A stretch of 64,000 bases of DNA from Haematococcus lacustris. Its lineage: Eukaryota > Chlorophyta > Chlorophyceae > Chlamydomonadales > Haematococcaceae. The notes under the pieces are model-generated. The model was not told the DNA's origin. It did no database searches and saw only the letters and a list, made by a program, of their open reading frames with translations. The DNA lies in the NCBI GenBank assembly GCA_030144725.1, contig JASKMD010000008.1:3437400-3501399 (forward strand). Reading direction: 5' to 3'. Positions 19,855 to 32,127 of this stretch are shown piece after piece. Position 1 is the stretch's first letter; every line of letters starts with the position of its first letter. Made by a program: the position numbers and the translations under genes.

Positions 19855-22208
19855 ATGTCGGGTCGCGCTAGAAAATCGGCGGCGAGCACTCAAAAAGCTA
19901 TTCCACCTGACCCGACTGCCGACATCGAGGATGCATTTGAGAGGCTTCAGGCGTACATCAAGAACGGCCAGCACAAGAAAGCACTGAAGACAGCGGATGA
20001 AAGTGAGGGATCGCGAAGTGGGTCTGCTTTGGCCCGAGCTCCCTCATCCTCGCCTCTTGCTGTCGCAGTTTTGGGTCTTAGCCCAAAAGATGAAGATGCC
20101 CAGCATGTCAAGATCTCAGCGCTGCTGCAGCTGTTCGAGTGGGAACAGGCTCTGCAGGCTATTAGCAAGAGCAATGCGAAGGATGACCTGAAGTTTGAGA
20201 AGGTGATATGAGCAGCCCAGCTCCAGCCATTTGCAGGCTGTGTCAAGCTGCCACCACTGCATGGCTGCCAGTGCAGGCCTACTGCCTTTACCGCCTTGGC
20301 AGAGTCCAGGAGGTGCGGCTATGACCCACCAGCTGACCAACCTGATCAGCGGCACCGCCAGCTACCAAGCTGTTGTACAGCTTGCACCAACACAGCCTCA
20401 TTAGCCATACGCTCATGACACCTGCCTACCCGTTAAACCTGTCAGATCTGTCTTCCTTCAGCGCTGAGCTTGTTGCAGCGCATGCAACTGTTGTCCCTGA
20501 GCTGGCCACGGCACTGGTCCTACTGATGCCTTTGTTGGCTGTAGGGCTTGAAAGAGTTGAATGGGGTGATCCCAGAACCCGGTGCCCCTGCCAGCAGCGC
20601 AGCAGCGGCTGGTGGCAGAAGCCAACGCGTGGTGGCAGCGATTGAGCTGTCAGCACAGCTGCACTACCGCCTGGAGGGCAACAAGGAGTGCATCCAGCTG
20701 TACGACACCCTGTTCCAGCAGTACAAGGTAACCAGCAGCATGCCGCAGCAGCAGTGGCCAGGGGCCACAAGAGCAGCAGCCAGTGCCGGCACCACCTGGC
20801 ACGGCCCAGTGGAGCACATAAAGGGGGTCAGCACAGCCGTCCCCAGGAGGCTAGCCTGGGTCTGGGCTGGGGCACTGCACCCGACCCAGCCACGCCACTG
20901 TGCCAGCGTGTGCCACTGCGTCAGCCTGTACAGGTTTGGTCCATGCAGTCCCTGCCTGTGGGGTGTGTCAGCTTAAGCAGGGTCAGCCTGTGCAAGGCCA
21001 GTCTGTGTGCGGTGAGCCTGTGCCTTCCAGGGGCTGATCTAGGGTGGGTGGGATGCCAGGCAGTCAGCCAGCCTGTAGCCATCCGCCTCCACCTGCACCA
21101 CCCTCATGCTGCATGCACCGCCCCAGCACACCTGCGCCCAGCAGCATGCGGTGAGGGTAACAGTGCCACAGGGCGCATGGCGGTAGAATGCAGCACCCCC
21201 AGCTGCAGGACCCAGTAGCAGCAGTGAGTGGGCGGACAGCCCCGCCATGCCCCCTGTCCAGCCAGCCAAGGTCATCATAGCAAGCTGGCATAGGGCTCTA
21301 GGGCTCAGGGCCCAGTGCTTGGCGGTTTAGAGGTCAGCGGTTGGCGGTTGGGAGTTGGTGTAAGAAAGGCCAGGTGCCCTGGACTAGGGAAGCAAGGCGT
21401 TGCAGTGCTGTTGTGCGTTGTGCCCATGCGGGGGCTGCAGGCTGGCAGTCTGGAGCTGCGCACCAATGTGCTGGCTGCATATGTGGCTGCGGGGTTGAGC
21501 CAGGAGCTGGAGGAGCTGATGGCGGCCATGAAGGTCACGGCCAAGGACAGCTTTGAGGTGCGCCACGCTCGCACACCTCGCCAGTGGGGACAGCAGAGGT
21601 GGCGGCGGCGGCGGCGGCAACAGTGGCAGCAGCAGCAGCAGCAGGAGTGGTGGCAGCAGCAGCAGCAGCAGCAGGAGTGGTGGCAGCAGTGGTGGCAGTA
21701 GTGGCAGCAGCAGCGGCAGCAGCTTTACTACTGGAGGCTGTTGCCATGGAAGCACAGCGGCACGGCAGCATCAGGGCAGCAGAGGCTCGTGCGCGTGACC
21801 ACGTGTGGGCCCCGGCTACCAGGGGTAGGAGCAGCCAGTGCTGAGTGAGGGCAGGCAACAGCAGTAAGAAGGGGGCAGGGCCTAGTCAATGCCCTCACCC
21901 TACACCCCCAGCCTACAGGCCCACCCTGCCCTCACCCTCACCCTGCTCTCACCCTACAGGCTCAGGGGGTGGGAGCAGGCCGCTGCCCCAGGCGCTAGCT
22001 CCTCCCTCCATCCTGCTCCTCCTTTTCTTCTTCTTCTTCTGGGGCCAGGCTGCAGGGCCAGCTCAGTGCTTCCAGCCCTGCCAGGCACCGTGTGGCCCCC
22101 TCCACCTCCTCCTGACCTTCATCTTGCCCGCGCCCTCCTCTCCGTCTGCCCTGCCTGGCGCCTGCCACCCTCAGATTGGCTACAACAAGGCCTGTGGCCT
22201 CGCGGAGT
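19855..22208 (+). CDS. SRP72: Signal recognition particle 72-kDa subunit, N-terminal part (cut by assembly gap)
   Basis: Exons with matching phases: 19855-20002, 20069-20202, 20277-20312, 20545-20727, 21441-21557, 22175-22208 then N. About 217 residues visible. SRP72 forms TPR-like repeats and with SRP68 binds the SRP RNA in cytosolic protein targeting. Seen: ERLQAYIKNGQHKKALKTAD, LGLSPKDEDAQHVKISALLQ, KFEKAYCLYRLGRVQE, AAIELSAQLHYRLEGNKECI followed by QLYDTLFQQYK, SLELRTNVLAAYVAAGL and FEIGYNKACGLAE; these match in order the first TPR units of the family. The 36-base third exon supports the model because it joins KFEK to AYCLYRLGR in frame. The family is usually about 600-670 aa, so two thirds is missing; nothing recognisable as SRP72 appears right after the gap. 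Confidence 0.85.
21597..21722. repeat. (CAG)n-rich interrupted trinucleotide tract
   Basis: GGCGGCGGCGG followed by runs of GCAGCAGCAGCAGG and TGGTGGCAG, in the SRP72 intron between exons 21441-21557 and 22175-22208. Poly-Ala/Gln/Gly frames over it are not coding in this model. Confidence 0.85.
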
Positions 22209-22708
22209 NNNNNNNNNNNNNNNNNNNNNNNNNNNNNNNNNNNNNNNNNNNNNNNNNNNNNNNNNNNNNNNNNNNNNNNNNNNNNNNNNNNNNNNNNNNN
22301 NNNNNNNNNNNNNNNNNNNNNNNNNNNNNNNNNNNNNNNNNNNNNNNNNNNNNNNNNNNNNNNNNNNNNNNNNNNNNNNNNNNNNNNNNNNNNNNNNNNN
22401 NNNNNNNNNNNNNNNNNNNNNNNNNNNNNNNNNNNNNNNNNNNNNNNNNNNNNNNNNNNNNNNNNNNNNNNNNNNNNNNNNNNNNNNNNNNNNNNNNNNN
22501 NNNNNNNNNNNNNNNNNNNNNNNNNNNNNNNNNNNNNNNNNNNNNNNNNNNNNNNNNNNNNNNNNNNNNNNNNNNNNNNNNNNNNNNNNNNNNNNNNNNN
22601 NNNNNNNNNNNNNNNNNNNNNNNNNNNNNNNNNNNNNNNNNNNNNNNNNNNNNNNNNNNNNNNNNNNNNNNNNNNNNNNNNNNNNNNNNNNNNNNNNNNN
22701 NNNNNNNN
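22209..22708. other. Assembly gap (500 N)
   Basis: Exactly 500 unknown bases, a typical placeholder length. It interrupts an SRP72 exon. Confidence 0.99.
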
Positions 22709-23300
22709 TTTTCCCCCTCCCCCTCACTTTCGGAGTCCTGTCCTACCCTACCCAGTAGCCAGGAGGAAGCCCCCTCTTGTCCCTCTTCTCCCTGCCAAAT
22801 CTCATTCCTCTTCTCCCTCTCCTGCCTGCCCTCTCTTCTCCCTCTTCTCCCTCTTCTCCCTAACACCTCTAAGAAGTGGCTAACCACATGCCGGTAAGTG
22901 GCTGACACCCAGCCCAGCTGGCCTCCTGCCCCTTGGCCTCTTCCTCCGTCCCTCTGCTGTCCCACCACCACCACCAGTCCGCAACCCCCCTCTACTTCCC
23001 CCTGCAGCCTGGAGCGGGCAGCCTGGAGCGCCTGGAGCGGGCAGCCTGGGCAGCCTGGAGCGGGCAGCCTGGAGCCAGCGCTAGTAGTAGCAGCCAACAC
23101 AACCCTCACTAGCCATGTCATGCCCACACACAACAATGACCCATCCCATCCTTCTCTCAAGGGGACAGCCAAGCCAAGCCAAGCACTTGGGTGGTTGCCA
23201 GTCCGTGCTTGGTGTGCGCCATGGCTTGTTGTTGGTGTTGTTGAGTTGTTGGTGGTGGTAATGTTGTGTTGGCCTTGGTGATGGTGTTATTGTTGGTGTT
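22709..23300. other. Low-complexity sequence after the gap; no gene supported
   Basis: Pyrimidine-rich tract (TTCTCCCTCTTCTCC) and an 18-bp-like repeat AGCCTGGAGCGGGC at about 23008-23075. Could be an SRP72 intron, but no exon was recognised. Confidence 0.4.
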
Positions 23301-23359
23301 GTGCGGCGTCGAACCCCCCTATCGGTCCGCATTCGAGGCGGCATCGGCGGGGGGAAAAT

Positions 23360-24567
23360 GTCCGACGGTAGTGCAGTTAAGTCTCCCGGTCACACACAGC
23401 CCTTCCCTGTGACCCCGTTTCCCCGATGCAAGGAGCCGGAGCCAGAGCCGGAGCCAGAGCCCGAGCCAAGAGCCAGAGCCGGAGCCGGAGCACCCAAAGA
23501 GCCCAGAAATGGCTCTAACCGCCGGCCAACCGTCGGCTCCGCTAACCCCCGTTTCCAATGCAAGGGCCAAGAGCCGGAGCCAGGAGCTAGATTTGCCCCT
23601 AGATGCGCTCTTGGGAGCCCCATGCAGCCCCTTCGGGCTCTGCGGCTCGTGGGCCACGGAGCTCGGAGCCGGAGCCCGAGCTCAAAAATACTTTTCTTTG
23701 CCTCGCAACAGGGCTCGCAGGAGGAGTCGAGGGTGCCCCAGCGGGACGACCAACAGGAGGAGGTCTTTGCGGAGCTTTTCTACGCCTTTTTTGCCCAGGT
23801 ACGCCTAGACCTTTGCCCAGGTCCAGGGCAAGACCAACGAGGACAAGATGGGCGAGCTTTTGGCTGCATCCGTTAACGGAAATTCAACGCGCCTGAACAG
23901 GGCCGCCTACGCCAAAGCTGGTTGCGCGGCCGTCAGGGAAGCTGAGCAGCAACAGCTGAGCAGTTGAGCAGGTTGCAGCTGGAGTTGCAAGAGCAAGCCA
24001 GCTAAACCAGTAGAACAAGGCAACAGCAACAGCATACCAGCAGCATCCCGGTAGTAACATCATGTTGTTGTTGTTGCTCCAGGTGGTGATGGTGAGGAGG
24101 ACAACTAACAGCTGAACAACATCTTGAAGGGTCAGTCTCTTCTCTCTCAACCCTCTTGCAGCCCACATCTGTCCATGCTTGTTGTTGCTGTTGGCCATGG
24201 GCCTGGCAGTATGCATGTGAAAGCATGTGTGTGCGTGTGTGCACATGCCCAAAAGAAGCGGCATAGGCTGGATAGGCTCGACCAAAAGCTGGAGAATGCC
24301 TTTGCAAGGCAAAAGGAGCTGCTCACCGCCCCCAACCGCCTGCACCATTGGGTCAGCGGCGGTGTACGCAACTTGCTGCAGCCAGCATTGCTGCAGCCAG
24401 ATGATGATGATGGTGATGGTGATGATGATGATGCGCCTGAGGAGGAGCCTGAGGAATCTGCCTGGAGTAAAGTGAAGGAAGCGTTGCCAATGAAGCCACT
24501 TGCTGGTGTGCTGTGTGTAAGCAACTGGCAAAGCTGGTCAGTGGCGCAGCTGCTAAAAACTTAGGGG
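23360..24567 (+). CDS. Possible hypothetical gene, weak exon evidence
   Basis: Three stretches look protein-like: 23360-23800 (MSDGSAVKSPG, an EP-repeat from (GGAGCC)n, ending EEVFAELFYAFFAQ), about 23820-23965 (GKTNEDKMGELLAASVNG, NRAAYAKAGCAAVREAEQQQ) and about 24252-24520 (HRLDRLDQKLENAFARQKEL, acidic tract DDDDGDGDDDDAPEEEPEE, SAWSKVKEALPMKPLAG). Plausible splice sites exist (AG before 23820), but phases were not all resolved. No known domain is recognised; the third part could be coiled coil plus acidic linker. It may be a decayed transposon gene. Confidence 0.3.
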
Positions 24568-25511
24568 TGGCTCAGCTTGTGCACACCACGTCAGAGTTCC
24601 CGTGGGCCTCCGGTAAGTGGTGTTTGGTGCTTGAAGGGGCACAGCAGGCTACCCCTCCCATTGAACCACCACGTAAGGGACATTTGACTTTGTGGCGTTT
24701 CTGGTGAGAGTTGAGTTGCCATTTTAATGCGGAACGCCTTATTTCTGCGTCGCGCTTGCATCTGCGCGCCCGAGCTGCTGGCACCCACGGTGACCGGCAG
24801 TCTGCCAGGCACGCGAATGGTTTCACTCTGCGCGATGGGCCTTGTAAGTGCTGCTTTACAATACCCACAACGTAAGATGCACAGTTCTCCGCTGCGGTAC
24901 ACTTTACGCATGGAGCCCAGCTTTCTCAACATCATCTTACACAGCCCCCCTCAGCACACGCCCTGAGGAAAATTCAAATTTTGACGAACGGAGCCCATAG
25001 GCCACGGATAGCAATTGCGCCTGGTGCGTAGCAACCGTACTTTTGCGCTGTATCCCGCTGATGGTTGTGCCTGGCTTGAAGCCTGTGGCGCCCTCCACAA
25101 TAAATGTGCTTAAGACGCAAGCTTGCTATTGGGTGCTAGTTGTTGTAAGGTCGTACGGGTCTGAATGCCTATCGCAACACCGTGCAGCATCACGTGACTG
25201 TCCAGTCGAGCGCGACGGTGGCGGGAGGTGCATCTATAGTCCTAGTTATATCTACTAAGTGGCGCAGCACCATTAAGAGCGATATGCCCCATGCCTCGAC
25301 TGGCCAAAATTCGGTTTTCCTCTGACTAGCGCCAGGCACTAGCCAGGGCTCCATCCGCGACCATTGTCACACACATGTGTCCGTTGCAAGCACATCTACA
25401 CAATAGGTAAGGTTGCTGCAACATGCAAATGAGGTGTGAGTGACAGCTTCACAGCAAGCCCATGGCACGCCCAGCCATGCCACAGCCATGGCAACTAATA
25501 AAATGGTATGC
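24568..25511. other. Intergenic; no gene recognised
   Basis: About 940 bp with only short frames and no domain, repeat or RNA gene evident. Confidence 0.5.
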
Positions 25512-25773
25512 CTCTTAGCTTGTGGCCTGTTTGCACCCAAATGAAAGTACAGCCCAAGTTTCATGTGGCACTGCCAGCTGCCAGGATGGTGGAAGGACGC
25601 CGGGCAGGACGTGCAGCCACATGCGCCAGCCCAACCCCCTGCCCCTGCAGCCTTGCCCCTCCCTGCCCCTCACTGCTACTGGTTGGGGTGCTGGAACCTT
25701 GGCATGCCTTCCTGCAGCCGAATAGGATGGCACATGGTGGTAGTGAGAGGACATATGGTTGTGGGGTTGCATA

Positions 25774-26188
25774 TGTAACAGTTCAAGCACTCAGCTAGGA
25801 TGAATGGTAGGTTTGTGTTCCTTTTCTCCATGCAAGATTCTGTGAGATTTGAATTGCATCTTACTTATGACGAGATCTTGCGATGCTGGAGGACTGGATG
25901 AGTGCTAGATGCTGGAGGGGCTTGGTTCAGACTTCTTGCAGCCTTCTGATGGACTTGCTTTGCTTCTGCTTGCAATGAGTACTCTTCTCTGGATGGATTA
26001 GTTCTTTACCACGTCTTCACGATGTAAGTACACTGCACTACCCACTGCGCGACTCGGAGGCTGTCGATAAGTATGTAGACAGCCGCAGCGGCAGCAATAG
26101 CCGCACAAGTCAGCATGCTCGACGGCTGCAAGCCGGCACTTGCCTAAGCCGACCATGCATCCTGACCGCACAAACACTACTGTTACAT
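25774..26188 (+). repeat. 5' LTR of family A
   Basis: 415 bp, 8-bp terminal inverted repeat TGTAACAG/CTGTTACA. Confidence 0.93.
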
Positions 26189-26960
26189 CTGGTTTCCGCA
26201 ATTGTTCGTTCATCGCGACCTTTGCGCAGTGACACCGGACCCAACTCAGTCGGAGGTACCATTGGAGCCGGAACTGATGGCCTCAGCTCCAGCGCTTGTC
26301 ACTGTGCCTGCTGCTGCAGAGACTGCTGCTTCTAGAAGTCGCTGTACAGCTTGTACCTGCTGTGCTTGCTGTGCAATGCTGTTTCGCAGATTGCCTTTGC
26401 CCGTTTACACGGAGATCCCGCTTAAGCGGAGCCTGCTGTCGTGCAGAGCCTGCGTTTGCAGAGGCTTGTATTGCTGACTTGCTCTGCCCGTACACACGGA
26501 GACTCCCGCTTGCGCGGAGCCTGCTGTTGCAGAGAATGCTTTGTCCCGCTCACGCGGAGGAATGCTTAGCTTGTCTTGCACAATGTCATGTGCGCTGCTT
26601 GCCACCTACATCCCCGCCACCACCCTAACTGATGGGAGCCTAGCACCAAACCTGGCCAAAGAAGCAGCCAACCGTCCATAGCCTGCCCTTAGCAGAGTTA
26701 CATCATAGTGAAACTGTAGCCAAGACACATCCAGCGCCTTGCTGAGACCCTGCAACATACTAGGCTGCACAACCTTACACCAACCTGCTCCTTGCAGGTC
26801 CCTACACAACCTGCCCTATGCAGAGCCTCATCTCTATCACCACAACCAGCCTGCTCAAGCAGAGAACAGTACCCTGCAGTGCACCAGCCTTCTGAGAGCC
26901 ACAACACACAGCTTAAGTCTGAGTTTAACCTACCAGGCATCGTCTCAAGCTAACAGAAAC
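26189..26960 (+). other. Leader of family A with many mini-hairpins
   Basis: Repeated short stem-loops of the form stem-NNNN-stem plus GAG: CCGCTTAAGCGGAG, CTGCGTTTGCAGAG, CCGCTTGCGCGGAG, CTGCTGTTGCAGAG, CCGCTCACGCGGAG, CCGTTTACACGGAG, and further CTGC...GCAG copies to about 26880. No gag domain recognised. Confidence 0.6.
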
Positions 26961-27369
26961 GACAAGCAGGGCAAAGTGGCATGGGGGCCAGCCCAGTAGT
27001 CATATCTCGACGTCTAAAGGCATGCACTCTCATCTGACCCAGCGATCAGTGCGCCATTCGCCACCCCTCGCCGCTTCTCCAACCCACAGTTCGACCATTT
27101 GCAGCTCAACTCTAACATTAGCGGAGCCCCACAGCGGAGAGCTCGGATGCCCTTCTACGCTACTATGAGGAGAACACCTTGCACAGGTACAGTCGCAGTC
27201 GTGTTGCACCGTCGCATCCCGCTTCGAGCGAGACCTCCAGAGCCGCAGTCCCATCGCATCAGCCCTGTTGGCATTAGCCACAGAGACGACACACATCTCT
27301 CGCTTCATGCACCCTGCTGGCTTCAGCCACAGAGACCTCATCACCTACAGCCTACACTCCTGCATTCCA

Positions 27370-27730
27370 TGCAGAGAACATCATACACAACATGGCAGCA
27401 AAGCTATCCAGCCTAGCAGCCTGACCACACAAACAAGCCGCATAGCTTCACAGCATGCGCACTCACTTGCATCCCAGGTAGCACCTGAGGAAGCACACAT
27501 ACACAACATGGCAGCAGAGATACGCAGCCCTACAGCCTGCCAGAACACTCAAGTCGCATTGCGCACGGCATGCGTACATCATGGCAGTCCAGGTAGTACC
27601 TGAGAAAGCACACATACATCATGGCAGCAGAGCTACCCAGCCCAGCAGCCTGCCAGAACACTCAAGACGCATAGCGCACGGCATGCGCACATCATGGCAG
27701 CCCAGGTAGCACCTGAGGTAGCACACAACA
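27370..27730 (+). repeat. About 115-bp tandem repeat, 3 imperfect units
   Basis: Units share CATGGCAGCAGAG, AGCCTGCCAGAACACTCAAG, CACGGCATGCG and CCCAGGTAGCACCTGAG. Inside LTR family A. Confidence 0.75.
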
Positions 27731-28330
27731 ACGGCCAACTTGACCACATCCCAGGCAAACTCAACATGGGGGCGGACGCGCTATCCCATAGGCCTGACTA
27801 TCACGTGTATGCTCACATCATGCAGCTGCACACACTCAAATCGGGCATCACCGCCCAGGGCACAGATCACTCGCACTCTGTCACCCAACAAATCATACTT
27901 GCTGGCAAATCACGCCAGTTCACAATCGCGGGCAATCTGTTGTTCCACACTGGCTGAGGGCTCCGCAGGCTTTATATCCCTGTTGGCACAATGGCTCCAA
28001 CCTGACATGTGAGGCACATTACATACCCATATCTGGTCATCTTGGTAGGGCAGAACTTTCCCGCCATTTCTTTTGGCCGCGCATGACAGCATCGGTGCAT
28101 GACTATGTCCGCACCTGAAATAGCTGTTGGCGTAGCAAGACCAACACACCCAACTCCATTGGCTTATTGCAGCCTCTACGTGTACCCCAGCGTCGATGGA
28201 TTGATCACCCATTGCAACCTGCGCTGGACACAACTACCACATCTTCTGTTTCTCAATTTCTGTCACGATGGTTTCTTCATTCAGCTTGGAAGGAGGAGGA
28301 GAACGAGACGACGGTCAGCTCAAGACTCTG
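27694..28330 (+). pseudogene. Ty3/Gypsy pol remnant (end of RNase H to integrase zinc finger)
   Basis: DHIPGKLNMGADALSHRPD matches the conserved end of Gypsy RNase H. After stops, LRRLYIPVGTMAPT and, in another frame, HDYVRTCNSCWRSKTNTPNS and LLQPLRVPQRRWIDH match the H2C2 integrase finger and following linker. Frameshifts and stops show decay. Reverse transcriptase and integrase core are missing. Confidence 0.75.
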
Positions 28331-28509
28331 ATTTCATAGTTTCAGCATGGTTTGCATGGAGCTCGTTGCATTTGCTTGTCTGTTGCATGTAGCCTGTTCC
28401 TGCCTGCCTGTCATTGCCTGCCTGTATGTGCTTGCTGTTGCATGATTGTGAACATGACTCATCTCAAAACTGCAAGCTCCGGGACGTAGCTTTTCGGAGT
28501 GGGGGAGAG

Positions 28510-28923
28510 TGTAACAGTTCAAGCACTCAGCTAGGATGAATGGTAGGTTTGTGTTCCTTTTCTCCATGCAAGATTCTGTGAGATTTGAATTGCATCTTAC
28601 TTATGACGAGATCTTGCGATGCTGGAGGACTGGATGAGTGCTAGATGCTGGAGGGGCTTGGTTCAGACTTCTTGCAGCCTTCTGATGGACTTGCTTTGCT
28701 TCTGCTTGCAATGAGTACTCTTCTCTGGATGGATTAGTTCTTTACCACGTCTTCACGATGTAAGTACACTGCACTACCCACTGCGCGACTCGGAGGCTGT
28801 CGATAAGTATGTAGACAGCCGCAGCGGCAGCAATAGCCGCACAAGTCAGCATGCTCGACGGCTGCAAGCCGGCACTTGCCTAAGCCGACCATGCATCCTG
28901 ACCGCACAAACACTACTGTTACA
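28510..28923 (+). repeat. 3' LTR of family A
   Basis: 414 bp copy of 25774-26188, preceded by the purine tract and followed by the GCATA duplication. Confidence 0.93.
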
Positions 28924-30149
28924 GCATACCCATGTTAGTGCTGAACGAATCGTCAGTGCCACATGAAACTTGGGCTGTACTTTCATTTGGGTGCAAACAG
29001 GCCACAAGCTAAGAGCAGGGCTGTGACTATACGGGGTAAGTTACGGATATACGGGTGGTAACCCGTACGTATGTATATCCGTAAGTAATACGGGTCAAAT
29101 CCGGATCCAACCGCCACCCGTATGTGTGAAGCACCCAGTGACCTTCAAGCCCCGCAGCAGAATTAGTGCGTCGCGACGAGCGCACATCGACTGTGAGCTG
29201 GGGTCACCACGCGCCACTCAGCGTCTTCAGATGCAGACACTTTTGCGCCGGTCATCCATGGCCACTGCGGAGGATGTGCAGCAAATCCCCGGCGTCACTG
29301 GGCCACTCAGAAAGCGCAGCCGGACCGACCAGCCCAGCATCAGCACACCGGTCTGGTATCAGCGGCATTTTGGCGCAAATGGCGATAGTTGCGCTAGCGA
29401 CAGACGCAAGTGCAAATTCTGTTCCTTTGCTGCCAAGGCCGCCCTTGGCAGCAACCCGAACCACCTCGGTGCCCATTTGCTAACAGCGGCCTGCTCGTAC
29501 CTCATGAGTGCCGAGGCCATGGCTGACGCAGCCAACGTGCATATCGTCCGTCAGCACCTGGAGGCCAGGCAGTGCGAGGCAGGCACAAGTCTGGAGGTGG
29601 ACAACCACAATGTTGACCGCTTGCTGTTGGAGTGGCTGTTGCATGATGGCATGCCCCTCACCATTGTGGAGTCAGGTGCCTTCCTGGAGTTTGTGAGGGC
29701 TCTCAAGCATGACTGGACACCACCTTCTCGCTACTTGGTGACAAACTGCCTTTTGTTGCTAACTACTGCGGCGGCGGCAGTTTCACGTGATTATCGGCCA
29801 GCTTGCATGCCTGCATGCATGACTGCCTGCTTGCCCACCTGCCTGACACAGCTGAGTCACCGCATGATGCTCGACGTGTAACAAGGCGTGATCACAGCTG
29901 TGGTGGAGAGGGTGGAGACCCAGCCATTCGTGGCCATGTCCGTGGACGGCTGGTCTAAGGACATGGGCTCTGCACACTGCCTAGCATGGTGTGCTGCCTG
30001 GTGTGGGCAAGCGTACCTAGTGGACTGCATCAACACAGAGGCCAACAGCGTGACGGCAGCCTACCTCTTGTCCAAGTTTGAAGAGACCATGACAAAGCAC
30101 AACCTGGTGCGGCACAAGCAGTCTATTTTAACTTCATCATGATCAGGTT

Positions 30150-30295
30150 GCTTGATGCTTCCATTGTATTGATGTGCACACGTATTTAAAGTGTCATTGT
30201 ATTGATGTTCCATTGTATTGATGTGCCATTGTATTGATGTGCCATTGGATTGAGGCTGGCTTGATGCTTGATGTTCCATTGTATTGATGTGCAGG
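30150..30295 (+). repeat. About 18-bp tandem repeat (CCATTGTATTGATGTG)
   Basis: Several near copies, in an intron of the hAT gene just before the exon starting EGKVCALVTD. Confidence 0.85.
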
Positions 30296-30671
30296 AGGGC
30301 AAGGTGTGCGCACTCGTGACAGACACCCCCAGCACTCACAAGGCGCTCTGGCGGCTTGTTGAAGAGAAGTACCCCAAAGTCCTGGGTGTGCCGTGCCAAA
30401 TGCATGTGCAGGACCTCTACCTAAAAGGTGCCCTGCCCTGCCCTGCCCTGCCCTGCCCTGCCCTACCCTGCCCCTGCCCCTGCGGTCACGATACATATAT
30501 CGTGACCGCTCCCAGGCCAGGTGCACAGCGTCAGGTCCATCCTACTTAGACAACGCACCTGAACATACAGCCGTGACAGCGGCCACAGCAGCGGCAACAG
30601 TTTTTTGTTTTCCCTGGCTGTAGCAGAGACCTAGTCCTAGCCCTGCACCAGGCCCTGCCCCTGCCCCTCCC

Positions 30672-31106
30672 CCTGCCCCTGCCCCTGCCCCTGCCCCTGC
30701 CCCTGCCCCTGCCCCTGCCCCTGCCCCTGCCCCTGCCCCTGCCCCTGCCCCTGCCCCTGCCCCTGCCCCTGCCCCTGCCCCTGCCCCTGCCCCTGCCCCT
30801 GCCCCTGCCCCTGCCCCTGCCCCTGCCCCTGCCCCTGCCCCTGCCCCTGCCCCTGCCCCTGCCCCTGCCCCTGCCCCTGCCCCTGCCCCTGCCCCTGCCC
30901 CTGCCCCTGCCCCTGCCCCTGCCCCTGCCCCTGCCCCTGCCCCTGCCCCTGCCCCTGCCCCTGCCCCTGCCCCTGCCCCTGCCCCTGCCCCTGCCCCTGC
31001 CCCTGCCCCTGCCCCTGCCCCTGCCCCTGCCCCTGCCCCTGCCCCTGCCCCTGCCCCTGCCCCTGCCCCTGCCCCTGCCCCTGCCCCTGCCCCTGCCCCT
31101 GCCCCT
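30672..31106. repeat. (CCCCTG)n microsatellite, about 72 units
   Basis: Uninterrupted hexanucleotide array in an intron of the hAT gene, shortly before an exon encoding LLTLELVIKHCEV. A related (CCCTG)n tract is at 30428-30475. The GQGQ frame on the minus strand is spurious. Confidence 0.96.
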
Positions 31107-32127
31107 GGTACAACTGACTTATTGCTTGTTGCCTTACCCTCATGCAGACCTGCTCACCCTGGAGCTGGTGATTAAGCACTGTGAGGTCGTCCGTGACATC
31201 ATCAAGTACTACACACTGTCCTCTTGCCTGGCGTAGCAGCTGGAGGTGTTCCAGAACCTTCACAACATCCGCAAGGGCTTGGAGCTCAGCGGTGGAGTAC
31301 GCATGCACAGCTGCTCATCCATGTTGAGCAGCCTGCAGGTCTGGCTCTTGAGTTTCAGCCAGTGCCTCTCACAGCGGGGTGGGGTGGCGGGTTGAAGCGC
31401 TAGCTTTGCTACTGCTGCTATTTGGTGCCGTTGGTGCTATAGCTGCTCCGGTGTTATAGTCCAGATGTACAAGAAGTGTAGAGCCATTGGTTGCCTTGTG
31501 CCTTGCAGGTGAACAAGCCAGCTTTGTGCTCTGCAGTCACAGATGCCAGCTTTCTGCGCCCGGGGCTGACAGCAGCGCAACAGCAACGGGCGGGGAGCAT
31601 CAGGGCAATTGTCCTCAGCCCAAACTTCTGGGCTGAGAACCAGGTCCTTGTGGTCCATGCGCCCCGTCGTCCATCTGCAGATCGACTTGCAGTCAGACAA
31701 CGCTAACATTGCAGACGCGTACTATGGTGGGCGTGGTGTGCAACAATGGTACCTGCAGCAGACCGGCTCAAGCGAAACAGTTCACTTGTCACCCATCAGC
31801 TCACCAGCTGATTGGGTCGCCACTGGCCCGCTGCGATCCCTGCATGCATGCCTAGCCACCCCCACATCCACCCCCCCCGAGCCCACCACCCCCTCCCAGC
31901 CAGGCGCCCAGCTTGGGCCTACGGCCACCACCCCCTTCCAGCCCCCGCCTGGGCCTGCGGCCACCACCCCCTCCCAGCCCGGCTCACAACCTGTCCCCGT
32001 GCCCTCTGTTGTGTTGTCAGATCCTCCTGGTCCTTTGGCAGCTGCTTTGTCAGCCACCATGCCTCCCCAGGTGCTGGCACGGTTTTTGGCATACCTGGCC
32101 GAAAGAAGAAGAAGAAGAAGAAGAAGA

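Larger units (their letters stand above)
25774..28923 (+). mobile_element. LTR retrotransposon family A (Ty3/Gypsy-like, decayed)
   Basis: LTRs at 25774-26188 and 28510-28923 are near-identical and differ by one base in length, starting TGTAACAG and ending CTGTTACA. Flanking 5-bp duplication GCATA at 25769-25773 and 28924-28928. A purine tract GGAGTGGGGGAGAG precedes the 3' LTR; TGGTTTCC lies two bases after the 5' LTR as a possible primer-binding site. Only 2.3 kb of interior remains, with a fragment of pol. Recent insertion by LTR identity, but not autonomous. Confidence 0.93.
25512..29015. mobile_element. Small DNA element with perfect 62-bp inverted repeats, split by an LTR element
   Basis: 25512-25573 and 28954-29015 are exact reverse complements over 62 bp (outer end CTCTTAGCTTGTGG). 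Removing the LTR element at 25774-28923 leaves about 350 bp, the size of a MITE. No coding capacity and no convincing target-site duplication outside the arms. Confidence 0.8.

Noticed and set aside
23301..23340. tRNA-like GTCGAACCCCCC word
   Set aside because: No matching acceptor, D-arm or anticodon stem could be folded around it.
30637..31308. GQGQGQ frame on the minus strand
   Set aside because: Produced by (CCCCTG)n in an intron of the hAT gene.
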